From contig CAVVGZ010000004.1 in NCBI GenBank assembly GCA_963747965.1, positions 372,001 to 436,000 of the forward strand: 64,000 nucleotides of DNA, read 5' to 3'. Shown here one piece after another: positions 27,002-36,248 of this stretch (position 1 is the first letter of the stretch; each line of letters opens with the position of its first letter). The notes beneath the pieces were generated by a model. That model saw only the letters and a list, made by a program, of their open reading frames with translations, made no database searches and was not told where the DNA came from. This DNA is from CAVVGZ01 sp963747965. Its GTDB lineage: Bacteria; Chloroflexota; Anaerolineae; Anaerolineales; Anaerolineaceae. A program made the translations under genes and the position numbers.

Positions 27002-28624
27002 CTACCTTAAACTCATTGCACATCCATCGGCACGCGGGTCACTTCCCGCCCAGAGTACCCCTGTACCAGGATTTCGGCGGATAATTTGCCCGCGCCCGAA
27101 TAAACTTCGATTGGTGCCGGAAACCGGGCGGATGATATGTCCAAGATCGCTCAACCCGGCCATAACATCCACCGGAATGCCTTCTTCCAGGGCTACCCAG
27201 CCGCTCAGGTCTTCCCCGTCCACGCAGAAACGCGCTCTATCCAGCGCAGACTGCGGATCGAGGTTGTCATCAGCCATCCCAACAAGCACCTGCAGGTGCC
27301 CCTGCGGCTGCATGAACCCACCCATCACCCCGAAGGACGCATAAAGGTCATTTCCCTGCACATTGGTCGCCATGGCGGGAATGATGGTATGGTACGGGCG
27401 TTTTCCCGGAGCAACCCCATTGGGATGGTTGGGATCCAGGGAAAAATTGCAGCCGCGGTTCTGCAGGGCAAATCCAAGACCTTGCGGGGCAATTCCGGAG
27501 CCAAAATCCTTGTAGAGACTGTTGATAAATGAACAGGCATTGCCTTCCCGGTCCACCACCGATAAATAGACCGTGTCGCTTTTCGAAGCGGGAATCCCCG
27601 TTTGGAAGGAAAGGTTGGCACTATCCGGGGAAATCAGCTTGCGCCTTTGTTCCGCATAGGATTTGGAGAGAAGTTGGTCAAGGGGTATGGGATAAAAATT
27701 GCCATCTGTGACATGCGTCCGCACATCGGCAAAAGCCAGTTTCATGGCCTCGATGAGCAGATGCAGCCTCTGGACCGAATCAGCCGGCATATCCGCCAGG
27801 TTGTACCCTTCTACCAGGTTCAATGCCAGCAGTGCTGCCAGCCCCTGTCCGTTGGGTGGGCACTCCCACACCCGCAGATTCCGGTAGCGGGTTGATATGG
27901 GGATTTCCCAGCTGCTCTGATGGGAGGCAATGTCTTCCAACGTCATGCACCCGCCCAATTTTTTTAAGGTGGATACAATCGCTTCCGCAATTTCTCCCTG
28001 GTAAAAACCGGCTTTCCCTTTTTCTGCGATTAACCTCATCGTGGATGCCAATCCCGGATTGCGAAAGACCTCTCCCGGAAAAGGTGCCCGTCCATTGATA
28101 GTAAATTGTTCGCCTAAGTGAGCGTTCTTTGGCAGGTTTTCAGTCGAAAGTTTCCAATAATATGAGGTGAGGGGTGATACCGGGAAACCACCCTCGGCAA
28201 GCTGGATGGCTGGCTCCAGGATTGACGCCAGCGGCAGCCTGCCAAATTTATCCACCAGGTCGCACCAGGCCGCGCAGGCACCGGGGACGGTTACGCTGTA
28301 GGGATGGTCATCCGGAATGCGATTGGTAAATCCCTCCCGGTGCAGCTTATCAAGGTCCAGCTGCATCGGGGCTCTCCCCGAGCCATTCAGCGCAAAAACA
28401 GTTTTTGCAGCTGCATGGTAATAAAGAGCAAACGCATCCCCTCCCAATCCGGTGGAATATGGTTCGCATACCCCCAGGGCAGCTGCAGCAGCAATGGCCG
28501 CGTCAGCAGCATTGCCTCCAATTTCCAGAACCTTTAACCCGGCGCCGACCGCCAGCGGTTGGGACGCAGCCACCATACCCCCCATTCCATATACAGGTGA
28601 ACGCCGTGAAGAAAAATTTATCAT
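27002..28624 (-). CDS. ggt: gamma-glutamyltranspeptidase family protein
   Basis: Autoprocessing Ntn-hydrolase cleaving gamma-glutamyl compounds such as glutathione. MGGMVAASQPLAVGAGLKVL and STGLGGDAF mark the N-terminal subunit; the small subunit would begin at Thr351 in SKSDTVYLSVVDREGNAC with the GxGSGI... oxyanion region (KDFGSGIAPQGLGFALQNRG). 540 residues, intact. No signal peptide is visible, so it probably acts inside the cell, unlike the periplasmic E. coli enzyme. It sits between selD and uvrC with gaps of only about 10 bases, suggesting an operon. Confidence 0.85.
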   Translation of the reverse strand: MINFSSRRSPVYGMGGMVAASQPLAVGAGLKVLEIGGNAADAAIAAAAALGVCEPYSTGLGGDAFALYYHAAAKTVFALNGSGRAPMQLDLDKLHREGFTNRIPDDHPYSVTVPGACAAWCDLVDKFGRLPLASILEPAIQLAEGGFPVSPLTSYYWKLSTENLPKNAHLGEQFTINGRAPFPGEVFRNPGLASTMRLIAEKGKAGFYQGEIAEAIVSTLKKLGGCMTLEDIASHQSSWEIPISTRYRNLRVWECPPNGQGLAALLALNLVEGYNLADMPADSVQRLHLLIEAMKLAFADVRTHVTDGNFYPIPLDQLLSKSYAEQRRKLISPDSANLSFQTGIPASKSDTVYLSVVDREGNACSFINSLYKDFGSGIAPQGLGFALQNRGCNFSLDPNHPNGVAPGKRPYHTIIPAMATNVQGNDLYASFGVMGGFMQPQGHLQVLVGMADDNLDPQSALDRARFCVDGEDLSGWVALEEGIPVDVMAGLSDLGHIIRPVSGTNRSLFGRGQIIRRNPGTGVLWAGSDPRADGCAMSLR

Positions 28625-28632
28625 AGACCCGC

Positions 28633-29700
28633 TCAGATGACTGTTATCCCTTCCCCGGGGACAGCTTCGCCAATATGCCAGACAGGTTGGTTAAGATTGG
28701 ATGCTGAATCCAGGAAAAGGTTAACCTGTTCTGGAGGAACTGCCAGGAGCAGACCGCCGCTGGTCTGGGGATCAAAAAGCAGCATCTGGCGTGTTTCATC
28801 TACATTGGGGGAAAATTGCACGTGGTTACCGTAAAACAGGCGGTTATCCGCAGCCCCGCCCGGGAAGGTGCCCTGCTTTGCATATTCCAGTGCAGGTGCC
28901 AGGAAAGGTATGCTGTCAAAAACCAGGTTGAAAGCCAGCCCGCTGGCCTGAGCCATCTCGAACCCATGCCCTAAAAGGGAAAAACCGGTGATGTCCGTGG
29001 CTGCCTTTACGTTATGCTTCAGCGCCAGTTCGGAGGCGGTCTTATTCAAGCGCGTCATCCAGGATACCACCTCCACAACATGGGCGGGAGCTGCCATGGA
29101 TTGTTTGAGTGCAGTGGTGATGACCCCGAAACCCAAAGGTTTGGTCAGGAACAACTGGTCCCCAACTTTCACAGCAGATTTCAGCATCATCTTTTCAATA
29201 TCAACAAAGCCAACCACCACCAGGCCGTATTTTGGTTCTTTATCCTGGACAGTGTGTCCACCCGCAATAATGACACCGGCTTCCCTGGCTTTTTCGGCGC
29301 CACCCCGGATGATCTCGGAGGAAATCGAAGCTGGTAAATCCGGGGGCAGGGCAGCCACATTCAAACCCAGCACGGGTTTGCCTCCCATGGCATAGACATC
29401 CGACAGGCTGTTTGCCGCAGAAATGGCTCCGTAATCATAAGGGTCATCCACCACGGGCGTAAAAAAGTCCGTGGTGATTACCAGGGCGCGGGTCTCATCC
29501 AGTCTCCAGACAGCCGCGTCATCCGCTGCGTGCAAACCCACCAGTAAATCCGGATAATCCCGGGAGTTAAACACCTCGTTTAATGGGCGCAGCACCTGCG
29601 CCAGCGCTTCTGCGCTTAGCTTGGATGCTCAACCGGCACAGCTGGACAGGGTGGTAAGCCTGATTTCTTTGCCGGATGTTGCCCTTATTTCATCTGCCAT
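28633..29700 (-). CDS. selD: selenophosphate synthase containing selenocysteine
   Basis: Makes monoselenophosphate, the selenium donor for Sec-tRNA and selenouridine. ATG 29700 opens a frame that reads LTTLSSCAG, then TGA at 29,631-29,629, then ASKLSAEALAQVL and straight on to HAADDAAVWRLD, ITTDFFTPVVDDPYDYG, AANSLSDVYAMGGKP and the TSGGLLLAV C-terminus. The TGA is codon 24 and sits exactly where SelD has its catalytic Cys or Sec, three residues before the catalytic Lys27 (U-A-S-K), the same spacing as Cys17/Lys20 of E. coli. No frame change is needed on either side. Without the recoding, ATG-less internal starts would be the only option. Total 355 residues. Confidence 0.92.
29603..29616 (-). 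promoter_or_regulatory. putative bacterial SECIS hairpin in selD
   Basis: Bases 13-26 after the Sec TGA form the stem AGCGC / GCGCT with loop AGAA, a G sitting in the loop as in known bacterial SECIS elements. A second, stronger hairpin GGCGCAG-GTG-CTGCGCC follows directly (29,602-29,586 on the minus strand). The spacing of the first fits SelB binding. Which one is used cannot be decided by eye. Confidence 0.5.
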
Positions 29701-29743
29701 ATCGTCTTTTTATCCTGCTTAATTCCAGATTATTTCATCCTCA

Positions 29744-30803
29744 TTACGGATTCGGTACCGGGGTCGGGGTCAACTCCGGGGTGGTGTCCAGATTGTTGAC
29801 ATCCGGAAGAGGAAATAGAAATGGAGCATTATTGGGCAAAAGCATGGCCTGGATGTTCGGGGATAACTTGGTGATATATTCAAAGGTCAGTAAATCCGGA
29901 TTGCCGCGGATGGCATCAGCAATTAATTCCAAGGATTTAGCTTCCGCATCAGCCTGGATAAGGCGTGCCTCAGCGTCTCCCTGGGCTGCAATAACCACTG
30001 CATCTGCCTTCCCAGCGGCCACCTTGCGAGCCTGTTCCGCTTCCTGTTCCCTTTGCTGCACTACAAAGACCGCCTGTTGGACAAGCTGCTCTGCAATTTG
30101 TTTTTGTTCTATGGATGCAGCGTATTCCGGCGAAAAGGTAATATTGCGCAAAACAAAATCAGAAAGAACCACACCGTTCTCTTCCAGACGCTGAGCCATC
30201 TCCTGTTCAATATTATCCACCATTTCGACCCGCTTGGTGCTGTACACTTCCTCTACCCCAAATTTGGATACGGCATCCCGTATAATCCCACGTGAAAGCG
30301 GCCTGACCAGGTCGGTGGCGATAGCGGTCCTGCCAGATGATATGGGTTTGCACAACTTTGTCCGGGTCCAGTGAATAAATCACGGATGCATCTACAAAAA
30401 CTTCCTGGCCATCTGCTGTGCGTGCGGTAATCGAATCGTCACCGACAATTTGCCCTTCATCTCGGGTGGCAGACATGGTATAGGTCTGTTTCGAAATGGG
30501 ATAACGGACAGTAGACTCAACGAATGGGACGATCCAGGTCAAACCTGGCTGCAACGCTTCCTGGCGATATCCATCCGGTTGTATGGCGGAGATCACCACC
30601 GCCCGTTCCTGGGGATTTACAAAGACCAAACCGGCACTGATAACGGTAAGAAGGATTGCTATTCCGACAACAATGAGCAGGATCTTTCCCGCACCCTGGG
30701 TGGGTTGATTCCTCCCGGAGCGGACAACCAGTACCACCAGCAAAGCAAATACAGCTAACCATGCCAAAAAAGCGAGACCTTGAAAAACATTGACGATGTT
30801 CAC
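29744..30803 (-). CDS. SPFH/Band 7 (prohibitin-like) membrane protein (frameshifted)
   Basis: Stomatin/prohibitin-type membrane scaffold. GTG 30803 follows AAAGGAG by six bases and is preferred to the longer frame. Two N-terminal helices (LAWLAVFALLVVLVV and ILLIVVGIAILLTVISAGLV), then the Band 7 domain (VNPQERAVVISAIQPDGYRQ, LQPGLTWIVPFVESTVRYPI, TARTADGQEVFVDASVIYSL). A one-base change near 30,320-30,340 joins RPLSRGIIRDAVSKFGVEEVYS and the coiled-coil C-terminus (QQREQEAEQARKVAAGKADA), ending in a Pro/Thr-rich tail. Two N-terminal helices are unusual; most have one. About 353 residues. Confidence 0.82.
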
Positions 30804-31040
30804 TTGAACTCCTTTGTTAATTAATACCAATATGATCGAATTATAGCATTATCTTTGGATGGGTTTGACACGGTGTAGAACCTTCGCCTACGGTGGAATG
30901 GAGATGCAAGCAATATTCCAGGATAAATTGGCGTGGATATTTGTTCGCAAATATAATCACATGGAAATATCAAGGAATGGGGTAAATGCCGGTGTTCCCC
31001 CCATATCTTCCAAGAGATATTGGGTGAAGCCTGGTTTATT

Positions 31041-31478
31041 TTACATTTCTAATAGGATTGTAACGGGTCCATCATTTTCAATTTTCACCAGCATATGGGC
31101 ACCAAACTCTCCTGTTTGAGTTGGTATACCATGCTCCCGCATACATGCCGCGAATAAATCGACCAGCGGACTGGCAAATTCTGGCAGTGCCGCTTCAATA
31201 AAGGATGGGCGGTTTCCCTTCTGGGTATTTGCATATAAAGTGAACTGGGATACAACAAGTGCCGCACCATGGATATCCGCCAGGGACAGGTTCATCTTGC
31301 CCTGGTCATCACTGAAGATCCGCAGCAAGGCTATTTTGCGGGCCATCAATCGTACTTTGTTTTCATCATCCTGCGGTCCGATTCCAAGCAGGATGACAAA
31401 ACCGCGTTCGATGGCCGAGATGGTGTTTCCTGCTACGATCACTTCCCCTTTTTGCACCCGCTGGATTACTGCCCGCAT
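31041..31478 (-). CDS. dtd: D-aminoacyl-tRNA deacylase
   Basis: Removes D-amino acids and glycine mischarged on tRNA. All signatures are present: MRAVIQRVQKGEVIV at the start, the SQFTLYANTQKGNRPSF catalytic motif with its SQF and the GPVTILLEM C-terminal motif (NDGPVTILLE). 145 residues, normal. It is 80 bases downstream of trpS on the same strand and probably cotranscribed. It has no frame problems. Confidence 0.95.
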   Translation of the reverse strand: MRAVIQRVQKGEVIVAGNTISAIERGFVILLGIGPQDDENKVRLMARKIALLRIFSDDQGKMNLSLADIHGAALVVSQFTLYANTQKGNRPSFIEAALPEFASPLVDLFAACMREHGIPTQTGEFGAHMLVKIENDGPVTILLEM

Positions 31479-31557
31479 GAATTTAATTCCCTTGCTGGAT
31501 AAGCATGATGACTCATCTCAAATTTGATTCCCCGGATTGATTAACGCTTTATGAATT

Positions 31558-32547
31558 TTATGGTAAACCGATTGCCTGGCGGACTTCACGCATCGTTTCT
31601 TCAGCAATGTCTCTGGCACGGCGTCCCCCTTCATTGAGGACATCATAAATTGTATCCGGGGATTTTTCCAGTTCTGCCCGCCGCTGCCGGAATGGTTCAA
31701 GCGTTTGGTTAAGGTTTTTGGCCAGCAGGCGTTTGCAGTCCACACACCCAATACCCGCCCGGCGGCATTCCACATTGACCATTTCCACCTCTTCCGGGCT
31801 GGAAAAAATCTTATGGAACGAATAGACGTTACATACATCCGGATTCCCGGGATCGGTGCGCCGGATGCGTGCCGGATCGGTGACCATCATCATGACACGT
31901 TTGGTAGTCTCTTCAGGGGTTGCCGCTAATTCAATATGGTTGTCAAGACTCTTCGACATCTTCTGCACACCGTCAATCCCGATCACTTTGGGCACTTCGG
32001 TGATCTTCATCTGCGGCTCTATCAACACATTGGTGTGATAACGGTAATTGAAGGAGCGTACCGTTTCACGCGCAAATTCAAGATGGGGCGCCTGGTCCAC
32101 TCCCACCGGCACGATTCCTGCCTTGTACAGCACGATGTCTGCAGTCATCAGCACCGGGTAGCCAACCAGGCCGTAATTAACATTCTGGGGCTGTTGGCGG
32201 ATTTTGTCTTTAAATGTTGGCAAATCCGTTAATTTCCCCAGCGGTGTCACCATCGACAGGTAAGTGTGCAGTTCCATCACCTGGGGAACATGAGATTGGA
32301 TAAATACAATGGATTCCTCCGGGCGAATCCCGGCTGCCAGAAAATCCAAAGCCATTTCAAATGTATTTTGCTTTAAATCCTCGGTGGTCTCCATGGTTGT
32401 CAGGGCATGCACATCCACTATGCAGTAGACACATTCATATTCATCCTGTAAGGCGACATAATTTTTGATGGCACCCAGGTAATTTCCTATATGTTGCCGC
32501 CCGGTAGGACGTGCGCCGGAAAATACCCGGCCTTTTTTATCGCTCAT
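31558..32547 (-). CDS. trpS: tryptophanyl-tRNA synthetase
   Basis: Charges tRNA-Trp. Class I signatures are RVFSGARPTGRQHIGNYLGA (the HIGH-type motif, here QHIGN) and KMSKSLDN; VGVDQAPHLEFARE and the C-terminal CxxC pair (GCVDCK) fit bacterial TrpS. ATG 32547 has CAGGAAAA at suitable distance; a second ATG at 32553 is next to it. A much longer frame to 32,706 has no support. About 330 residues. Confidence 0.95.
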   Translation of the reverse strand: MSDKKGRVFSGARPTGRQHIGNYLGAIKNYVALQDEYECVYCIVDVHALTTMETTEDLKQNTFEMALDFLAAGIRPEESIVFIQSHVPQVMELHTYLSMVTPLGKLTDLPTFKDKIRQQPQNVNYGLVGYPVLMTADIVLYKAGIVPVGVDQAPHLEFARETVRSFNYRYHTNVLIEPQMKITEVPKVIGIDGVQKMSKSLDNHIELAATPEETTKRVMMMVTDPARIRRTDPGNPDVCNVYSFHKIFSSPEEVEMVNVECRRAGIGCVDCKRLLAKNLNQTLEPFRQRRAELEKSPDTIYDVLNEGGRRARDIAEETMREVRQAIGLP

Positions 32548-32726
32548 TATCATTTTCCTGTCGTTTATTTTTTTCAGACTATTTTTCAATTCTACCAAAT
32601 GGAGAATTTGTTCTCCAGGATATGCAGCAGTGCCGCTTTTTGCTTCCTGGAGTCCTTTCAGACTCAAGGAATCGGCAGTGCTGTTGGATATTATATCAAC
32701 GATCAAATTTTTGGTAAAATGCCCTT

Positions 32727-33392
32727 ATGAACGCATTGATGCCACCAGGATTTCCTCTCTGGAAAAGGGTGTTCGACCTGTGCCTGACCATACCTGGACT
32801 TGTGATTATCAGCCCGGTGCTGCTGGCTGTTTCAATCAGTATTCTCCTGATGGAAGGAAGACCCATTTTTTTCCGCCAGGAACGCCCCGGTTATAAAGGA
32901 CAAATATTTACCATATACAAATTTCGGACCATGAGGATCAGCTATGACGATGCTGGGAAACCCCTTCCGGATGGGGCCAGGATCTCTCCTTTAGGAAATT
33001 TTTTACGAAAAACCAGCCTGGATGAGCTGCCAGAATTTTTCAATGTCTTCAAGGGTGATATGAGCCTGGTCGGTCCGCGCCCGCTGCTGACAGACTACCT
33101 TCCGCGATATTCCCCTGAACAGGCTCGGCGGCATGATACACCGCCCGGCATAACCGGTTGGGCGCAAATTAACGGCCGCAATGCCCTAAATTGGGAAGAC
33201 CGTTTTCAACACGACGTCTGGTATGTGGAACACCGCTCCTTGGCACTTGATATAAAAATTCTTTTTGCTTCGGTTTGGAAAACAATCCGGATGGAGGGCA
33301 TCAGCCAGCCCGGTCAGGCTACCGTTGAAGAATTTATGGGGTCTAAACCATCACAAAAAACAAGTGGTGAGATCCCGGTTGAGCAGGAATAA
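32727..33392 (+). CDS. phosphoglycosyl transferase (WcaJ/PglC-type sugar transferase)
   Basis: Transfers a sugar-1-phosphate from UDP-sugar to undecaprenyl phosphate, the first step of a surface polysaccharide or glycoprotein glycan. A re-entrant N-terminal helix (FDLCLTIPGLVIISPVLLAV) precedes the core: FFRQERPGYKGQIFTIYKFR, KTSLDELPEFFNVFKGDMSL (the DE catalytic pair), VGPRPLLTDYLPRY and GITGWAQINGRN. 221 residues, the small monotopic class. No other glycan gene adjoins; the two glycosyltransferases at 10.3-12.6 kb are far away. The start is uncertain, with ATG 32739 possible. Confidence 0.88.
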   Translation: MNALMPPGFPLWKRVFDLCLTIPGLVIISPVLLAVSISILLMEGRPIFFRQERPGYKGQIFTIYKFRTMRISYDDAGKPLPDGARISPLGNFLRKTSLDELPEFFNVFKGDMSLVGPRPLLTDYLPRYSPEQARRHDTPPGITGWAQINGRNALNWEDRFQHDVWYVEHRSLALDIKILFASVWKTIRMEGISQPGQATVEEFMGSKPSQKTSGEIPVEQE

Positions 33393-33406
33393 TGAACGGA
33401 TACATA

Positions 33407-34427
33407 TCACGGTATGGATAAGGGGTAAATCAATCCGTTTTGCAGATCCTGTTTGACCTCATTGACCATCCCCATGTAGCCCTCGGTCAGGTAGGATGGG
33501 TTAATATCTGTCACCAGAAGCGGCGCATTTAAATTCTGTCCACCCTCTCCAGCGACAACCTGGGGCCACATCTGGCGCAGGGTTTCAGCAACATCAAATT
33601 GAATCGTTGCTGCCCAGCGTGAGCGGATCTCATCATAGGGCGAGGTCCCTCCCAACAATACACCATTTAATTCGAGAATGTGGTTCAATAATTCAGGGCT
33701 GGCTGCTTCCGGCGCCACATAATAGATGTAAACAATATTTTGAGCGAGTTGATCAACGCCTTCCTGCCAGGCTGCCGGGTCACTTCCGGTTGGCAGGGTG
33801 AAGTACAATGGAAAACGCACCGAGGGTAAATATACTGGATTGCAGATTCCACAATAATAACGGCCTCCATTCACAAACGCATCCAGCTTTTGGGGACCTG
33901 CCGCTCCATCTGACGGTAACAGTCCCGCCGCCCGAAGATCCGGGCCAATCAAAACAGAAATGAAACCGGCCAGGAAAGCCTGTTGTTCCGGGTACAACCG
34001 GATAACAGAAAGGTTTTGATCAGCGGCCAGCTCTTGTTCACTGAGGACGATAAATTGAGTTCCGGGAGCACTGGATTTCACCTCAACAAGGTTGGAGGGG
34101 GGTGAAAAATAAAATATCACCCTGGCATGGGGAGGAATCTCTCCAGGATTGGGAGGCTGAACAATCTCAAAATTTAAACCTGAGGAACTGGCCAACTCAG
34201 AAAGAACAGATTCAACAGCCTGCACCTGCTGCTGGTTTAATTCAGGTGTGGTAACCATGAAAACTGTCCCTGGAGTTGGAGTCTCTGTCGGGGGCAGCGG
34301 TGTTTCTGTAGGAGAAGCGGTTGCGGGAATTTCTGTAGGAGTCTCTGCTACCGGTGTACCTCCGCAGGCAGACAGCGCTGCAGCAAGAATGATGAAGAAT
34401 AAACACAACCGGGTTATATGTCTCATG
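33407..34427 (-). CDS. BMP/PBP1-like lipoprotein, substrate unknown
   Basis: A lipoprotein with signal MRHITRLCLFFIILAAALSACGG (lipobox LSAC-G), a Thr/Pro-rich linker to about residue 50, and a periplasmic-binding fold resembling BMP-family nucleoside/purine-binding proteins (TQFIVLSEQELAA, RLYPEQQAFLAGFISVLIG, FVNGGRYYCGICNP, IVYIYYVAPEAASPELL). Two Cys in YYCGIC are an oddity. 340 residues. No permease genes are beside it, so it may not serve an importer. It converges with the phosphoglycosyl transferase gene with a 14-base gap. Confidence 0.65.
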
Positions 34428-34506
34428 AAGGGATGCTTTGTCGCTTGGATTCGTACTATTGTAACCGATAAAAAACGGTTTTTAATGGTTGTATTATAAT
34501 TGGGCA

Positions 34507-34977
34507 ATGATCGAGATTAATATACCCGGGTGGAAAGCCTTAGCGCTTGAACACTTGCTTTGTGACGTGAACGGTACTCTGGCTTTGGACGGGAAATTAT
34601 TGGAAGGCATGGTGGAAGAGCTAACAGAGCTGCGCAAAAAAATATCCGTACATCTGATTACAGCAGATACCCACGGGCAGCAAAATATCATCAGTCAGCA
34701 ATTAAACCTGCCGGCCGAACGGATTATCCCTGGCCGGGAATCTCACCAAAAAGCAGAGTTCACCCGCAAGTTGGGTGCAGAACATGTTGTTGCTATCGGG
34801 CAGGGGGCTAACGATGCCGAAATGCTTAAAACGGCTGCTCTGGGAATCTGTATCCTATCTAAGGAAGGCTGTGCCGCCACCGCATTATTGAATTCTGATA
34901 TCATTGCACCCGACATATTTACTGCCCTGGACCTGCTCAACCATCCTCTCAGAATTGTGGCCACCCTCAGAAAATGA
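34507..34977 (+). CDS. HAD-superfamily protein with altered first motif
   Basis: A 157-residue HAD fold. Motif I reads LLCDVNGTLALDG: the nucleophile Asp is kept, but the second Asp is Asn. Motif II is LITADTHGQQ, Lys in RESHQKAEF, and motif IV is GQGANDAEMLKTAALGICI. The overall layout resembles small soluble P-type-ATPase-like phosphatases; the Asn may reduce phosphatase activity. ATG 34507 is divergent from the BMP-like gene. Its stop overlaps the next gene's start (ATGA), so the two are coupled. Confidence 0.7.
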   Translation: MIEINIPGWKALALEHLLCDVNGTLALDGKLLEGMVEELTELRKKISVHLITADTHGQQNIISQQLNLPAERIIPGRESHQKAEFTRKLGAEHVVAIGQGANDAEMLKTAALGICILSKEGCAATALLNSDIIAPDIFTALDLLNHPLRIVATLRK

Positions 34978-36158
34978 ACCATCCTTCCAGTGAATTTCCA
35001 AATCCCGATGAACCCCTGCCAGTGGAAACTGTTCACCGTAAGCGCAGGAAACGTTCTACCCTGTCTGACTATACAGGAGAACAAGCAGCCATCCTTGAAG
35101 CGCTCAGACATATTTTCTATCCTTCTATAGATTTTTGGATATATTCTTTCCTCTCGGGATTGGTAATTGGCCTGGCTGTCCTTACCAATTCGCTGCCTCT
35201 CTTTGTTTTGGCGGCTGTTATTGCACCATTTTTAGCTCCGTCCTTGGGCTTGGCATTTGCCACAATATCCGGTTCGCTTAGAAATTTTTTCCAGGTATTG
35301 GGTGGAGTTCTCATTGGACTCCTGCTTGTAATTTTTAGCAGCGCCCTGGTGGGGTGGGTCTCCCCAGGCTCAAATTCACAAAATCTCGGAAACAGCCGGG
35401 AGATCATTCAATTCTCCTGGATTGGATTGGCAGTAGTTTTTGTTGGAGCCATCCTGACCACAATATTTCTCCTGCGTTCCCAAAATAATAAAGCCATGGC
35501 ATCCAGCGTTATCCTGGCATACACCATCTATATACCTTTGGGAATCTCCGGGTTTGGACTTTCCGAAAACGCATCCGGATTATGGCCGCAGGGTTTTTAT
35601 CTATCTCTCCTCCACCTCACCTGGACAATCATCATTGGGGTTTTTACCTTCGGGGCCTCAGGGCTTAGGCCTAAGAATTTTACAAGTTTTTTCCTGGGGG
35701 CTGCACTGCTTGTCGCCGGAGCGGCTGGATTATTGTCTTATAACATGGCTCCGTCCAGCACGGATATTTCCCCGGAGATTAAGATCAGCCCAACCAGTCT
35801 TATCCAGACAGAGGCCAACGAAGAATCTGCCACTCCTGTCCAGATTAAACCCACCACAATTCCTTCCGCTACCAGAACACCCACCATAATTAAGACCTCA
35901 ACCCCTGCTGTCACAGCCCAGCCAACATCGGTTTTTGCAATTATTAAGGCTGAGGGAAATGGCGCTATTGTGCGCCTGGAACCGGATTTAAACGCACCAT
36001 CAGCATTGACACCCCTGATGGATGGAACGGAAGTGAAAGTGCTCCCGGATATAGTTGAAAAAGGAAATATTACCTGGATTCGCATCCGTACCATTGATGG
36101 GAAAGAGGGTTGGATATTAAAAGATTTACTGGCTACCGTAACCCCGGTACCCGAATAG
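34974..36158 (+). CDS. DUF389-like membrane protein with C-terminal SH3b domain
   Basis: Basic N-terminal tail (HRKRRKRSTLSDY), then about six or seven helices in the DUF389 style (LSGLVIGLAVLTNSLPLFVL, APFLAPSLGLAFATISGSL), a Pro/Thr/Ser linker (EESATPVQIKPTTIPSATRT) and a bacterial SH3-like domain (NGAIVRLEPDLNAPSALTPL; TWIRIRTIDGKEGWILKDLL). The DUF389 part is of unknown function; the SH3b probably lies outside and binds cell wall. 394 residues, ATGA-coupled to the HAD gene. Some of the helices could be a general permease fold, so DUF389 is tentative. Confidence 0.55.
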   Translation: MNHPSSEFPNPDEPLPVETVHRKRRKRSTLSDYTGEQAAILEALRHIFYPSIDFWIYSFLSGLVIGLAVLTNSLPLFVLAAVIAPFLAPSLGLAFATISGSLRNFFQVLGGVLIGLLLVIFSSALVGWVSPGSNSQNLGNSREIIQFSWIGLAVVFVGAILTTIFLLRSQNNKAMASSVILAYTIYIPLGISGFGLSENASGLWPQGFYLSLLHLTWTIIIGVFTFGASGLRPKNFTSFFLGAALLVAGAAGLLSYNMAPSSTDISPEIKISPTSLIQTEANEESATPVQIKPTTIPSATRTPTIIKTSTPAVTAQPTSVFAIIKAEGNGAIVRLEPDLNAPSALTPLMDGTEVKVLPDIVEKGNITWIRIRTIDGKEGWILKDLLATVTPVPE

Positions 36159-36248
36159 CATCTTAAGATTGATCTAAGGATACTATCAAAAATCGAAATT
36201 AAGATACTGATTCACGAATAAAAAATATAATAATTCAGGAGTATGTTT

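Noticed and set aside
28633..29595. selD starting after the TGA
   Set aside because: This would remove the catalytic residue and Lys and leave a truncated enzyme; the upstream codons match the family.
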